Positions 1 to 6,194 of a DNA stretch of 35,806 nucleotides are shown in pieces. The notes under the pieces are model-generated. The model did not search any database, was not told the origin of the DNA, and saw only the letters and a list, made by a program, of their open reading frames with translations. Position 1 is the first letter of the stretch; each line of letters starts with the position of its first letter. The position numbers were made by a program, and so were the translations under genes. The stretch lies in IMG/VR virus record IMGVR_UViG_3300009156_000019, positions 1 through 35,806 of that record; one strand, given 5' to 3'. The DNA comes from a virus.

Positions 1-123
1 GCAGAATTAAATGAATGATAAAACTCAATTAGAACAAATAATGAAGGAAATGTTAAGTAGTTGCTGCGAATTAATATTTAAAGACGAAGTTGATGATATT
101 GGTTTTGAATTATGTGTTAATAC
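1..123. repeat. Left copy of 123-bp terminal direct repeat
   Basis: Bases 1-123 are identical to 35684-35806. The gene that starts at 11 is repeated at the right end, and the gene ending at 35701 runs through the repeat, so reading frames stay intact when the ends are joined. This indicates a circular assembly with a unique length of 35,683 bp, or a short terminal redundancy in the virion DNA. Sequence alone does not separate the two. Confidence 0.95.
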
Positions 124-301
124 AATAATAACTACAATTACCTATTTAAAGGGCAAAAGAAACTATCATCCAGAACGATTTTGTAGGATTTGTAAGAATG
201 AAACAGTGGCTTGCGTTTGTATGGGAGAGGATGAGGCGCAAAAGCAATTTAATCAAGCTTTAAAAAGTTGGAAACCACCTATAAGGGATAAAAATGAATG
301 A
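11..301 (+). CDS. Small hypothetical protein with Cys cluster
   Basis: A 96-aa protein I do not recognise. Its C-terminal half carries closely spaced cysteines (FCRICK then ACVCMG, about residues 58-71), spaced so they could bind a zinc ion. The start overlaps the end of the preceding gene by 8 bases when the contig is circularised (35694/35701), and its stop overlaps the next gene by 8 bases, so it belongs to the rightward small-gene operon that crosses the junction. No function is assigned. Confidence 0.75.
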   Translation: MNDKTQLEQIMKEMLSSCCELIFKDEVDDIGFELCVNTIITTITYLKGKRNYHPERFCRICKNETVACVCMGEDEAQKQFNQALKSWKPPIRDKNE

Positions 302-518
302 TGAAACTAAAGCATATATAAAATCTCACCTTGAAGAATTAAGACAAACAACTACGCAGTTAATAATAATTAACGCATTACTAGATAAACTACCTAATCC
401 TGAAGGGTTAGACTTCGTCGCTCTTAAAGAAGCTCAAACTTACATTAAGATCGCTAAGGGTAATCTTGACGACGGAATTGAAGTCCTGCAAGAGATCGTC
501 TTTGGTGAGGTTAGTTAA
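294..518 (+). CDS. Small hypothetical protein, mostly helical
   Basis: A 74-aa protein of unknown function, rich in Leu, Ile and charged residues as in a small helical bundle or coiled coil. It overlaps the upstream gene by 8 bases. Its TAA stop forms a TAATG junction with the next gene, which suggests translational coupling within the small-gene operon. Confidence 0.7.
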   Translation: MNDETKAYIKSHLEELRQTTTQLIIINALLDKLPNPEGLDFVALKEAQTYIKIAKGNLDDGIEVLQEIVFGEVS

Positions 519-751
519 TGCAACAAGAATGGAGAGATGTTGAGATTAAAAAGCCCCCAAATGGGCATAGCGTTTTAGTCGCTGTCTTTGATGCAAGACC
601 AAAGGTCAAAATGCACTTCATTCACATAGCTGAACGCTTGAATAACGATTACTTTGATGAGCATGGAAACTCGCTTCTTGGAAAAGAGAGGTGGGTTACC
701 CATTGGATGCCTCTTCCTGACGTCCCCGAGGTAATGCCTGCTACTTTCTAG
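518..751 (+). CDS. DUF551-like small phage protein
   Basis: This 77-aa protein has the layout of DUF551 proteins: an N-terminal W-R-D-V with K-P-P-N-G, a V-L-V-A strand, and the C-terminal signature VTHWMPLPDVPE near residues 60-71. DUF551 proteins are short and common in phage and prophage early regions; their biochemical role is unknown. The start overlaps the preceding stop as TAATG. The family call rests on the signature seen by eye. Confidence 0.75.
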   Translation: MQQEWRDVEIKKPPNGHSVLVAVFDARPKVKMHFIHIAERLNNDYFDEHGNSLLGKERWVTHWMPLPDVPEVMPATF

Positions 752-760
752 GAGATTAAA

Positions 761-1261
761 ATGACTGATGAAAAGTTTGAAATATGCGCTCCAACAGTTC
801 ATGAGCTTATCAAGATCATTGAAGAAGCCTCAGAGTTTCAAAGCAAGTGCGAAACGATTGAGGATGAATACACACTTGAAATCAGGTGCAAATTACCTGA
901 AACAAGAGCTCAAGTATGGTTAGAGATGGAAATGATCCACGAATATACATCCAAAATCGCATCTGTTTTTTATAAACTTATGATCCTGAAATGCACTGAT
1001 GAGTTCTTAAGAGCTTGCCAAGAGAATAGGGATGATTTTCTTTCTGAATACTTAACCGAACTTATCTATCGCCCCTCTTACGGTGGCATTGATGGATTTA
1101 TATCAATCAAGTGCTTGAAAGATCCTTATACGGGCAACTGCATGAAGAAGGACGCCGACTTGAGATACTTAGGATACCAACCAAAACAAGGAAAAGAAAA
1201 TGGCCAAAAGGAAGACGAATGTAAAACCGAAGGAGATAATTCGGGATGCAGTGGGAAATAA
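761..1261 (+). CDS. Hypothetical protein, 166 aa
   Basis: An unrecognised acidic protein with a largely helical N-terminal two thirds. A Cys-containing segment lies near residues 125-133 and a polar Lys/Glu-rich tail follows. A GGAG sequence sits a few bases upstream of the start. The last 62 bases overlap the next gene in another frame, which is long for this genome; the polar tail may be an unconstrained by-product of that overlap. It is transcribed with its neighbours. No function is assigned. Confidence 0.7.
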   Translation: MTDEKFEICAPTVHELIKIIEEASEFQSKCETIEDEYTLEIRCKLPETRAQVWLEMEMIHEYTSKIASVFYKLMILKCTDEFLRACQENRDDFLSEYLTELIYRPSYGGIDGFISIKCLKDPYTGNCMKKDADLRYLGYQPKQGKENGQKEDECKTEGDNSGCSGK

Positions 1262-1691
1262 ATACATCTGCGACGGAAAGATTCGCCCAGTAGACTACGA
1301 AGCAGCTTACTGCTTGCGCTGCATTGCCACAGGAAATCAAGGGAAGTCAAGCGGAGATCTTGTTGAGTCTAGAGAGATCATCAAGGGATACTGGAAACAG
1401 CTTGCTGAGTACATCATGAAAGTTGACCCAGAAATGGCGCTTAAGCTTCTCATAGAAAAAGTGACAACAGCAAGACCGTTAAACGCTAACATCATCGAAA
1501 AAGAGGCGGGAATGAATCCCCTCATCAATGAGATGACGATTAGCATGACTTTTAAACGTTTACCTGGAGATAGCATTTACTTTGAAGGCCGTGAAGCAGA
1601 TAACGTTCCAATTGTGGGTCACCAACCAGAAGAGATTGAAGATGAAAGCGAAGATGATCAGGATTTGCCAGGGCTGCCAGAAGGAGCATAA
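1200..1691 (+). CDS. Hypothetical protein, 163 aa
   Basis: An unrecognised protein with a basic N-terminus (MAKRKTNVKPKE), a central helical region and a strongly acidic C-terminal tail of about 25 residues (EIEDESEDDQDLPG). The start is preceded by an AAGGA-type ribosome binding site lying inside the upstream gene, which it overlaps by 62 bases. The basic head and acidic tail are compatible with nucleic-acid association or a nucleic-acid mimic, but nothing more specific is visible. Confidence 0.7.
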   Translation: MAKRKTNVKPKEIIRDAVGNKYICDGKIRPVDYEAAYCLRCIATGNQGKSSGDLVESREIIKGYWKQLAEYIMKVDPEMALKLLIEKVTTARPLNANIIEKEAGMNPLINEMTISMTFKRLPGDSIYFEGREADNVPIVGHQPEEIEDESEDDQDLPGLPEGA

Positions 1692-1956
1692 TACAGGCGT
1701 CGAGAACAGGCAAACGGGAACGTTTACCCCTATCGACAAGTGCATTGATTGTCTCATGAGTAAATGCGAAATGAGGCTTGAGACTAAGCAGATTCATTTG
1801 ACGGAAGAAGATCTATCCGAATCCTCACCCCATGATCTGCGGAAGTCTCTTGACGATACCTTACGTCGATTTCTTCATGACTGTCAGCACGTCCAGGCCT
1901 GTAATCCTTTGTTACAATCTCACATACCGCATCAAGAATCCACTTCAGAGACATAG
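1642..1956 (+). CDS. Putative Cys4 zinc-finger protein
   Basis: About 104 aa if started at 1642; an upstream in-frame start exists at 1582. Two Cys pairs, CQGC and CIDC, about 25 residues apart look like a treble-clef or zinc-ribbon site. The beginning overlaps the preceding gene by 50 bases, and the last 173 bases are antisense to the RusA-like gene. The zinc-finger half looks genuine; the C-terminal half, opposite RusA, may be barely constrained. It is probably the last gene of the rightward small-gene operon. Confidence 0.45.
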   Translation: MKAKMIRICQGCQKEHNTGVENRQTGTFTPIDKCIDCLMSKCEMRLETKQIHLTEEDLSESSPHDLRKSLDDTLRRFLHDCQHVQACNPLLQSHIPHQESTSET

Positions 1957-2350
1957 GCAAGTTATCAAACTTGTCTAATTGCTTTGGAGCGTATCTTGTG
2001 AGTGTAATCAGGCACGGGGGTTTCAGAAAACTTTTGTGCCTATTAAGCACAAGATGCACCATGCGTTTTTGCTGCTTATGACGCCTATGCTTGTCCGTCC
2101 AATGCTCGGCTTTATAGACCATTTTGCCCTTCACCACATGGGACAATTTCTTGCCCCCATTGGCTTCGCTAACCGTGGTGACTGGAAGCGTCGCTTCTAC
2201 CCAATTTTCACCCTTTTCCGAATTCAGCGTTAATTTGACCTCTGGCAGCTTTTTCTTTGGAGTGGCTATGTTGATATTCCTCAACCCCTGATCGGCGCTT
2301 CTAGCCCCCTTTCTGTGCGAAATTCGGGGCTTCTCAAAAGGGAAGGTCAT
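1784..2350 (-). CDS. rusA: RusA-type Holliday junction resolvase
   Basis: This 188-aa protein has the RusA signature: the D-x-x-D-N block LDKFDNL at about residues 125-131, then LDAV at 139-142, then ADSHEEIDVRY at 155-165. These supply conserved acidic metal-binding positions. RusA enzymes are Mg-dependent dimers that cut four-way junctions, and phages use them to resolve recombination or branched replication intermediates before packaging. It is longer than E. coli RusA (120 aa) because of a basic 90-residue N-terminal extension. The start overlaps the end of the SSB-tail gene by 17 bases, so the two are probably co-translated. It sits in the leftward replication operon and complements the ERF/YqaJ recombination pair encoded rightward. 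Confidence 0.75.
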   Translation of the reverse strand: MTFPFEKPRISHRKGARSADQGLRNINIATPKKKLPEVKLTLNSEKGENWVEATLPVTTVSEANGGKKLSHVVKGKMVYKAEHWTDKHRRHKQQKRMVHLVLNRHKSFLKPPCLITLTRYAPKQLDKFDNLPMSLKWILDAVCEIVTKDYRPGRADSHEEIDVRYRQETSADHGVRIRIDLLPSNESA

Positions 2351-2672
2351 CGGATTCCGCTACCTCACTCATTGATCGGGGTTGGTGAGTTTGAGCTTGG
2401 AAAGCTGAACGGTTCTCCCATTTTCGCTTCTCAAGAAATTCTTTGATGTCCTTTTCGAGGAAGTTCGAATCTTGCATGAAAGCGTCGAAATATTCTTTCT
2501 GCCCATTGCGCTTGATTCCAACTGTCGCAACACTCCAGAATTTACCTCCATTCTTGGCTTCTTTTCTCACGTAAGCAACTCGGTATTTCCCATCCAAACA
2601 CAAGTAAACAAGCTCTTTTGTGTACTCATCTTCAGGAAAACTATCGTGGCTAATAAATTCAATCTTTGACAT
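2334..2672 (-). CDS. Small ssDNA-binding-like protein with SSB-type C-terminal tail
   Basis: A 112-aa protein with alternating beta-strand-like segments in residues 15-75, a polar linker, and a C-terminus reading ESDDLPF. Bacterial SSB proteins end in a nearly identical acidic tip (DDDIPF), the docking site for many replication and repair enzymes. The N-terminal part does not look like standard SSB, so this is either a diverged OB-fold SSB or another protein that mimics the SSB tail. A strong AGGAGG ribosome binding site precedes the start. It lies between the initiator-like gene and the RusA resolvase, which fits a role in replication or recombination. Confidence 0.7.
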   Translation of the reverse strand: MSKIEFISHDSFPEDEYTKELVYLCLDGKYRVAYVRKEAKNGGKFWSVATVGIKRNGQKEYFDAFMQDSNFLEKDIKEFLEKRKWENRSAFQAQTHQPRSMSEVAESDDLPF

Positions 2673-2744
2673 AATTCCTCCGAATTTAAATTTTATTTAT
2701 CACTTCTAACCCATTTCCACAAGGGAAAAAAGGCTATTCTTTTT

Positions 2745-3719
2745 TTAGGAACTCGCTATACGCCCTTTTTGCATCTTTTTGTCTCTCAAAGTCACATCAA
2801 CTTTCTGGTCAAATTCAGGGTCTGAATAAGCAATGAAAACAGGCTGAGAGGTACCCAACAAAGGGAAAAATAGTATCCCAATCTGATCTTTCAAATTGCA
2901 GCGATAGTGCTCACATCTCCACCCCGTGTCATTGTTGCCAAATGCTTCGTAAAGCTTCTGCGCTCTAGCTTGGTTAGCTTCAGCTCGGCTTTTGACGTTT
3001 GGGGCGATCTTCCATTTGCGCAAAGCGTTAGGCCAATCCTGAATGGCGGACTTGCGACCAGGTGAGCGGAGAATGTAATCAATCGCCGATTGGACGTTGT
3101 CATGCGATCCCTTGATTTCGAGGCAGGCTTTGTAATCCGCGTCTGATAACTCAACAACTTTGAGAACTTCATTGACCACAAACTCGAACCTGACCTTCTT
3201 TTCATTTTCGATCGAAAGAGAATCATCAATCATCAAATCAGCATCATCCCTTTTCGGAGCTTTTGGCGAAGAAGGGTTGGGATGATGATCTTCTTTAGAT
3301 CTTCTCTTCTTTATTCTAGATTGTGGGCGTTCAGTTGGGGGTGAGTTGGGTGTGAGTTGGGCGTTCAGTTGGGGGTTAGGTTTAGAAAAACGCTCTGTCA
3401 CCCATACGTAGCATGTAAATCGGTTGGGGGTTGAGTTGGGTGTCTTTTTCAATAAACCCGCTTTTTGCATAACTTTCAGTTGGTGCTTGAATGCGTCTTC
3501 CGACAAAAAACATGCGGCTGAGCTTTTGCCGCGACCTGTAATAAATTCATAAGGGGCTAAAGTTATTTCTTTATGATCATAGACAGTGGTACGCGCATAA
3601 GTTGAGCATTTGGAAAAAGCCCATGTGACAAAAAGAATGGTATTGACGTTGTCAAACCACTGGTTTTCACGAAAGTATTTGGGGATAGGTGTTTCGAAGT
3701 AATAAGGAATTTCAGACAT
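2745..3719 (-). CDS. Replication-initiator-like protein (lambda O-like layout)
   Basis: About 324 aa from the ATG at 3719. An in-frame ATG at 3746 would add nine residues; neither has a good ribosome binding site, and MSEIPYYFETP reads like a natural start. Residues 1-120 look like a winged helix (FLSEDAFKHQLKVMQKAGLL). A Pro/Asn/Lys-rich linker of about 50 residues follows, then a helical C-terminal domain. The DNA of the linker contains G-rich iterons, the arrangement of lambda O, whose gene holds the origin. The family is not named with certainty, but context (SSB-tail protein and RusA downstream, Cro-like regulator upstream) supports a replication role. Confidence 0.65.
   Translation of the reverse strand: MSEIPYYFETPIPKYFRENQWFDNVNTILFVTWAFSKCSTYARTTVYDHKEITLAPYEFITGRGKSSAACFLSEDAFKHQLKVMQKAGLLKKTPNSTPNRFTCYVWVTERFSKPNPQLNAQLTPNSPPTERPQSRIKKRRSKEDHHPNPSSPKAPKRDDADLMIDDSLSIENEKKVRFEFVVNEVLKVVELSDADYKACLEIKGSHDNVQSAIDYILRSPGRKSAIQDWPNALRKWKIAPNVKSRAEANQARAQKLYEAFGNNDTGWRCEHYRCNLKDQIGILFFPLLGTSQPVFIAYSDPEFDQKVDVTLRDKKMQKGRIASS
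3325..3443. repeat. G-rich iterons inside the initiator-like gene; candidate origin
   Basis: The 18-mer GGGCGTTCAGTTGGGGGT occurs exactly twice, at 3325-3342 and 3359-3376, 34 bases apart. The core GTTGGG followed by GGT, TGT or CGT recurs at about 3334, 3345, 3356, 3369, 3423 and 3433. The block GTTGGGGGT(T)GAGTTGGGTGT is present at 3334-3353 and 3423-3443. All sit in the linker-coding part of the putative initiator gene, like the iterons of lambda ori within O. An initiator-bound origin is the simplest reading; low-complexity Pro/Asn coding is the alternative. Confidence 0.55.
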
Positions 3720-3802
3720 AGCGTCCCGTAAATAAGTTGATCTCATATTTCGGGTATGCTAGACTGAGAGGTACCAAGATCCCGGTGTAGCACACCAATT
3801 CT

Positions 3803-3838
3803 AAAACGTCTGGCCGACGAAACCAGACGTTTTTTTTT
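3803..3838 (-). terminator. Strong bidirectional rho-independent terminator
   Basis: An 11-bp perfect stem pairs AAAACGTCTGG (3803-3813) with CCAGACGTTTT (3823-3833). On the plus strand it runs into eight T residues, and on the minus strand into TTTT. It lies just after the stop of the leftward gene at 3872 and before the initiator-like gene, so it would end the leftward regulator transcript. A small palindrome GGTGTAGCACACC sits at 3784-3796. Confidence 0.85.
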
Positions 3839-3871
3839 GTCACAATAACACGGTTTAAGTAATCTTTACAA

Positions 3872-4183
3872 TTAACTTCCGTGTAATTCCCAACAAAACT
3901 TCCTCTCCCTTCGATCGTAAGAGCCCGTGTAAGTGTTAGGACGAAGAGCGATAAGATCCCCGCCAATGTCAGTTGTGACAAGAAGTTTCTTCGATTCCAG
4001 GAAAGAGAAAATAGTCTTAAAGTAACTGGGGCTATTGTTTTCGTCGTAAAGAATGAGATCAGTTTCCAATATCGATTCGCAGATATCACGCATGAGGTCA
4101 TAGCAAACAAAGCCATAGTTTTTAATCCTTACTGAGCAAAGGGTACATAATGGGGACGGGTCTTCATTACACATCGGTTTCAC
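3872..4183 (-). CDS. Small winged-helix-like hypothetical protein
   Basis: A 103-aa protein with Cys residues near the start and a C-terminal segment YFKTIFSFLESKKLLV followed by a short hairpin-like stretch. This resembles the recognition helix and wing of a winged-helix fold. It overlaps the upstream gene by 17 bases and is followed by a strong terminator. The same register (F..L..L....LL, then a wing) appears in the upstream gene and in the initiator-like protein, so the three may be related. Function unknown. Confidence 0.65.
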   Translation of the reverse strand: MKPMCNEDPSPLCTLCSVRIKNYGFVCYDLMRDICESILETDLILYDENNSPSYFKTIFSFLESKKLLVTTDIGGDLIALRPNTYTGSYDRRERKFCWELHGS

Positions 4184-4451
4184 TTGGGAAAAGGTTGATT
4201 ACAAAAAAACCTTCCGTCTCTTCAAAGGTGAGAAGATCTAGCCTGCTGAGCGCAAGCAAGTGATTGCGGAATAAAGTCGGGGAAATCAAAAAGAATGACT
4301 TGATGTCAGTCCTTTTGACAGAGTAACTTTTTGCTTTTGGAATTAAAGAATGCAGGTCAGTGTAGAGTAATGCCGCCTCTGGTGCACTACGAAGAACAAG
4401 CTTGAATTTTTGTATCGGGGGGAAATCGGCATAACTGGACATATTCCTCAA
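4167..4451 (-). CDS. Small winged-helix-like hypothetical protein
   Basis: A 94-aa protein. The segment LFRNHLLALSRLDLLTFEETEGFFVINLFP (broken here only for description: residues about 60-89) has the helix-turn and wing pattern of winged-helix proteins. It lies directly downstream of the Cro-like regulator in the leftward direction. A 30-base inverted repeat at 4517-4546 lies between the two genes. A DNA-binding or replication-accessory role is inferred only from this pattern and from context. Confidence 0.65.
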   Translation of the reverse strand: MRNMSSYADFPPIQKFKLVLRSAPEAALLYTDLHSLIPKAKSYSVKRTDIKSFFLISPTLFRNHLLALSRLDLLTFEETEGFFVINLFPSETDV

Positions 4452-4516
4452 TTGAGTTGATTTTTTTCATCCCGAGGAATACAATCGTCCTGTTAGAAAA
4501 TTGTTTCTGTCCTCGA

Positions 4517-4546
4517 AGAGTATCTTGATTGGCGTCGGGATACTCT
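4517..4546. promoter_or_regulatory. Inverted repeat between leftward genes
   Basis: AGAGTATC (4517-4524) pairs with GATACTCT (4539-4546) around a 14-base loop. No T-run follows on the minus strand, so it is a weak candidate for an attenuator or terminator after the Cro-like gene. It could equally be an operator or an mRNA-stabilising hairpin in the leader of the next gene. Confidence 0.4.
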
Positions 4547-4559
4547 CCTTTTCATATAA

Positions 4560-4817
4560 TTAATTAATATTTTTTGACAACTTTTCTTTTGAGATGGTAG
4601 AATCTTTTTCCATTTCTTGCTTTTCTGCGTTCGGAATCCAATCATAGACTTTAACCTTTCCACCAGTCTGCTGCTCAATTCTCCATGCCATTAAAAGGCT
4701 AGGAATTGAATCACCCTTCATCAATCTCCCTAAATGCGTAGGTGTCGTTTCTATCTGATCGGCAAACCATGCCTGCGATCGTCTTATAGCTTCTAGGTAC
4801 TTTTTTAGCTTGTTCAT
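4560..4817 (-). CDS. Cro/CI-type HTH regulator
   Basis: An 85-aa protein with a helix-turn-helix of the XRE/Cro type: residues about 4-40 read as helix 1 (LKKYLEAIRRS), helix 2-3 (AWFADQIETTPTHLGRLMKG) and helix 4 (SLLMAWRIEQQTGGK). This resembles the small YdaS/Cro family. It is divergent from the rightward recombination operon and borders a palindromic operator region, the usual arrangement of a phage switch. The C-terminal 20 residues are polar and probably disordered. No longer CI-like partner with a peptidase domain is present, so whether it supports lysogeny is unclear. Confidence 0.85.
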   Translation of the reverse strand: MNKLKKYLEAIRRSQAWFADQIETTPTHLGRLMKGDSIPSLLMAWRIEQQTGGKVKVYDWIPNAEKQEMEKDSTISKEKLSKNIN

Positions 4818-4859
4818 GCGTTAATCTATTCATCCATGTTTATTTTTCATAACGTTAGA

Positions 4860-4877
4860 TGTTGACATAAATCAACA
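4860..4877. promoter_or_regulatory. Palindromic operator candidate
   Basis: TGTTGACATAAATCAACA has perfect 6-base arms (TGTTGA/TCAACA) around CATAAA and overlaps the -35 box of the rightward promoter. A near-identical half site, TGTTGACCTAAA on the minus strand, covers the leftward -35 box at 4916-4927 (11 of 12 bases match). The adjacent Cro-like protein is the obvious candidate ligand. Confidence 0.6.
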
Positions 4878-4891
4878 CCGAGTGATATATT
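4862..4891 (+). promoter_or_regulatory. Rightward promoter for the recombination operon
   Basis: TTGACA at 4862-4867 and TATATT at 4886-4891 with an 18-base spacer form a good sigma70-type promoter. It would start transcription near 4898 and drive the gene at 4942 and those beyond it. Confidence 0.65.
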
Positions 4892-4896
4892 TGGTA

Positions 4897-4925
4897 ATCA
4901 TAGACGGATACGCCGTTTAGGTCAA
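4897..4925 (-). promoter_or_regulatory. Leftward promoter for the Cro-like gene
   Basis: On the minus strand, TTGACC (4925-4920) and TATGAT (4902-4897) are separated by 17 bases. Transcription would start near 4890 and run through the operator palindrome towards the Cro-like gene, so the two promoters face and overlap each other. Confidence 0.6.
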
Positions 4926-4941
4926 CAAAAAGGACAGAAAC

Positions 4942-5133
4942 ATGAACGCCAAAGATGTTATCAAAAACCTAGAAACAATGAGTCAAGCACTTGAGAAGGT
5001 TGCTAACTCACCTCAGCATTATAACTCAGAATACGCGATTTATCTTGAAAGAATGAGTTGGGAGATGCACAAACAAGCCAATGATATTAGAGAGATCGAA
5101 TATTTATTTGACTTACCTTGTTTTGGAGGTTGA
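4942..5133 (+). CDS. Small hypothetical early protein
   Basis: A 63-aa helical, charged protein of unknown function, the first gene of the rightward operon. Its leader AAAAAGGACAGAAAC is close to the leaders of the ERF gene (5460) and of the gene at 33066. The next gene begins three bases after its stop. Proteins in this position in other phages are often regulators or host-interaction factors, but nothing in the sequence identifies it. Confidence 0.7.
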   Translation: MNAKDVIKNLETMSQALEKVANSPQHYNSEYAIYLERMSWEMHKQANDIREIEYLFDLPCFGG

Positions 5134-5135
5134 TT

Positions 5136-5324
5136 ATGCAAGCTTACTGGAGCCAATTTAGCCACGCCGAGATCATGTCGATGCACGGTGTAGAAGTAGA
5201 TGAAGTCGATTATGACACAGATTCGTATCACGATGATGTTGACACAGATTTGTCACAAGAAGAAGAGGGATGTTGTTCTGGTTGTATGGATTGCTTAGGT
5301 TTATCCTGGAGCGACTTTATGTAA
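5136..5324 (+). CDS. Acidic small protein with CCxxCxxC cluster
   Basis: A 62-aa protein started at the ATG at 5136, which has a GGAGG site 6 bases upstream; an in-frame start at 5118 lies upstream of that site. The middle is extremely acidic (VDEVDYDTDSYHDDVDTD) and is followed by a GCCSGCMDC cluster that could bind a metal. The acidic stretch could mimic DNA. It ends just before a hairpin terminator. Confidence 0.7.
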   Translation: MQAYWSQFSHAEIMSMHGVEVDEVDYDTDSYHDDVDTDLSQEEEGCCSGCMDCLGLSWSDFM

Positions 5325-5329
5325 AGATT

Positions 5330-5359
5330 ACTGGAGTGGCCTTGCCCTTCCACTCCAGT
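5330..5359 (+). terminator. Hairpin terminator after the first two rightward genes
   Basis: ACTGGAGTGG (5330-5339) pairs perfectly over 10 bp with CCACTCCAGT (5350-5359) around a 10-base loop, followed by the pyrimidine-rich TCTCTCTATTC. It begins 5 bases after a stop codon and before the 100-base leader of the ERF gene, so readthrough or a second promoter must serve the ERF operon. The gene-free stretch 5360-5459 holds AT-rich possible -10 sequences (TATATATT at about 5412) but no convincing -35. Confidence 0.7.
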
Positions 5360-5459
5360 TCTCTCTATTCAACCAAACTAAAGGAATGTATGAAAAAACT
5401 GCTCAGTCCCCTATATATTTAATTATTGAAATAACAACAACAAAAAAAGGATAGAAACA

Positions 5460-6194
5460 ATGAACCCAACGCCAAATTTATTGCCTGAGATGAGTGAAAA
5501 ATTCGATATGGTCTTAAAGCAAATGATGCTTGCTAAGAGAGAAATCGGCTCATCGGTTAAAAAAGACGCCTCTAATCCATTTCATAAATCCAGATACGCA
5601 ACTTTAGGCGCTCACCTTGAGCTAACCGAAGCTACATTAGACAAATATGGATTGATTTTGCTTCAAACAGTGAACGGATCTCATGATAAAGCTGTTTTAG
5701 TGGCTACACTTTGCCATGCGGAAAGTGGTCAGTGGATCAAATCTTATTTACCTCTTCCTAATCCCAAAAGCGATAGCCAAGGTTTGGGAGCTGCAATTAC
5801 GTATATGAGACGTTATTCGATAAGCTCAATGCTTGGGTTGAATGCCGAAGACGATGATGGGGAAACAGCTTCAGGCCGCGGCAAGCATGATGACTATAAA
5901 AAAGAACAAAAAGCCGTTAATCAAGCTCCCCCTATGGCAGCCGCTAAGGTTACAAGTATTTCCCCAAATAATCCTAAAATTGGGCCACAGCAAACCGCTA
6001 ATTTGAAAAATATCGAGGCGAGACTTAGTGCGAATTACAAAACTAAGCTTTACGACTGGATGAAAAAAGCTTATGAAGTGAGCTCTATTGAAAATCTAAC
6101 CGTGGACATTTACCCAAAAGTGCTTGAAGCGTTTACAAACGCCTCTAAACTGGTAGAAGCTCCACAGCAACAAAGGGAACTGGCTCATGCGTAA
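5460..6194 (+). CDS. erf: ERF-family single-strand annealing protein
   Basis: A 244-aa protein whose first 140 residues follow the ERF superfamily: helix MVLKQMMLAKREIG, then DASNPFHKSRYATLG, the strand-rich region to WIKSYLPLP, and the hallmark SQGLGAAITYMRRYSISSMLGL with an acidic stretch after it. ERF proteins (P22 Erf type) form rings, anneal complementary ssDNA and circularise or recombine phage DNA. The C-terminal 100 residues are a polar linker and a helical domain. The stop overlaps the start of the exonuclease by 8 bases; an annealing protein plus a 5'-3' exonuclease is the standard two-component phage recombination system. Confidence 0.93.
   Translation: MNPTPNLLPEMSEKFDMVLKQMMLAKREIGSSVKKDASNPFHKSRYATLGAHLELTEATLDKYGLILLQTVNGSHDKAVLVATLCHAESGQWIKSYLPLPNPKSDSQGLGAAITYMRRYSISSMLGLNAEDDDGETASGRGKHDDYKKEQKAVNQAPPMAAAKVTSISPNNPKIGPQQTANLKNIEARLSANYKTKLYDWMKKAYEVSSIENLTVDIYPKVLEAFTNASKLVEAPQQQRELAHA

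Noticed and set aside
2842-3774. Twelve-base repeat CTGAGAGGTACC near both ends of the initiator-like gene
   Set aside because: Only two copies, one inside coding sequence and one in the leader; chance similarity cannot be excluded and no other feature supports it.
3712-4116. 134-aa open frame on the minus strand
   Set aside because: It overlaps the strong terminator and the better supported gene at 3872-4183 in another frame, and has no ribosome binding site.
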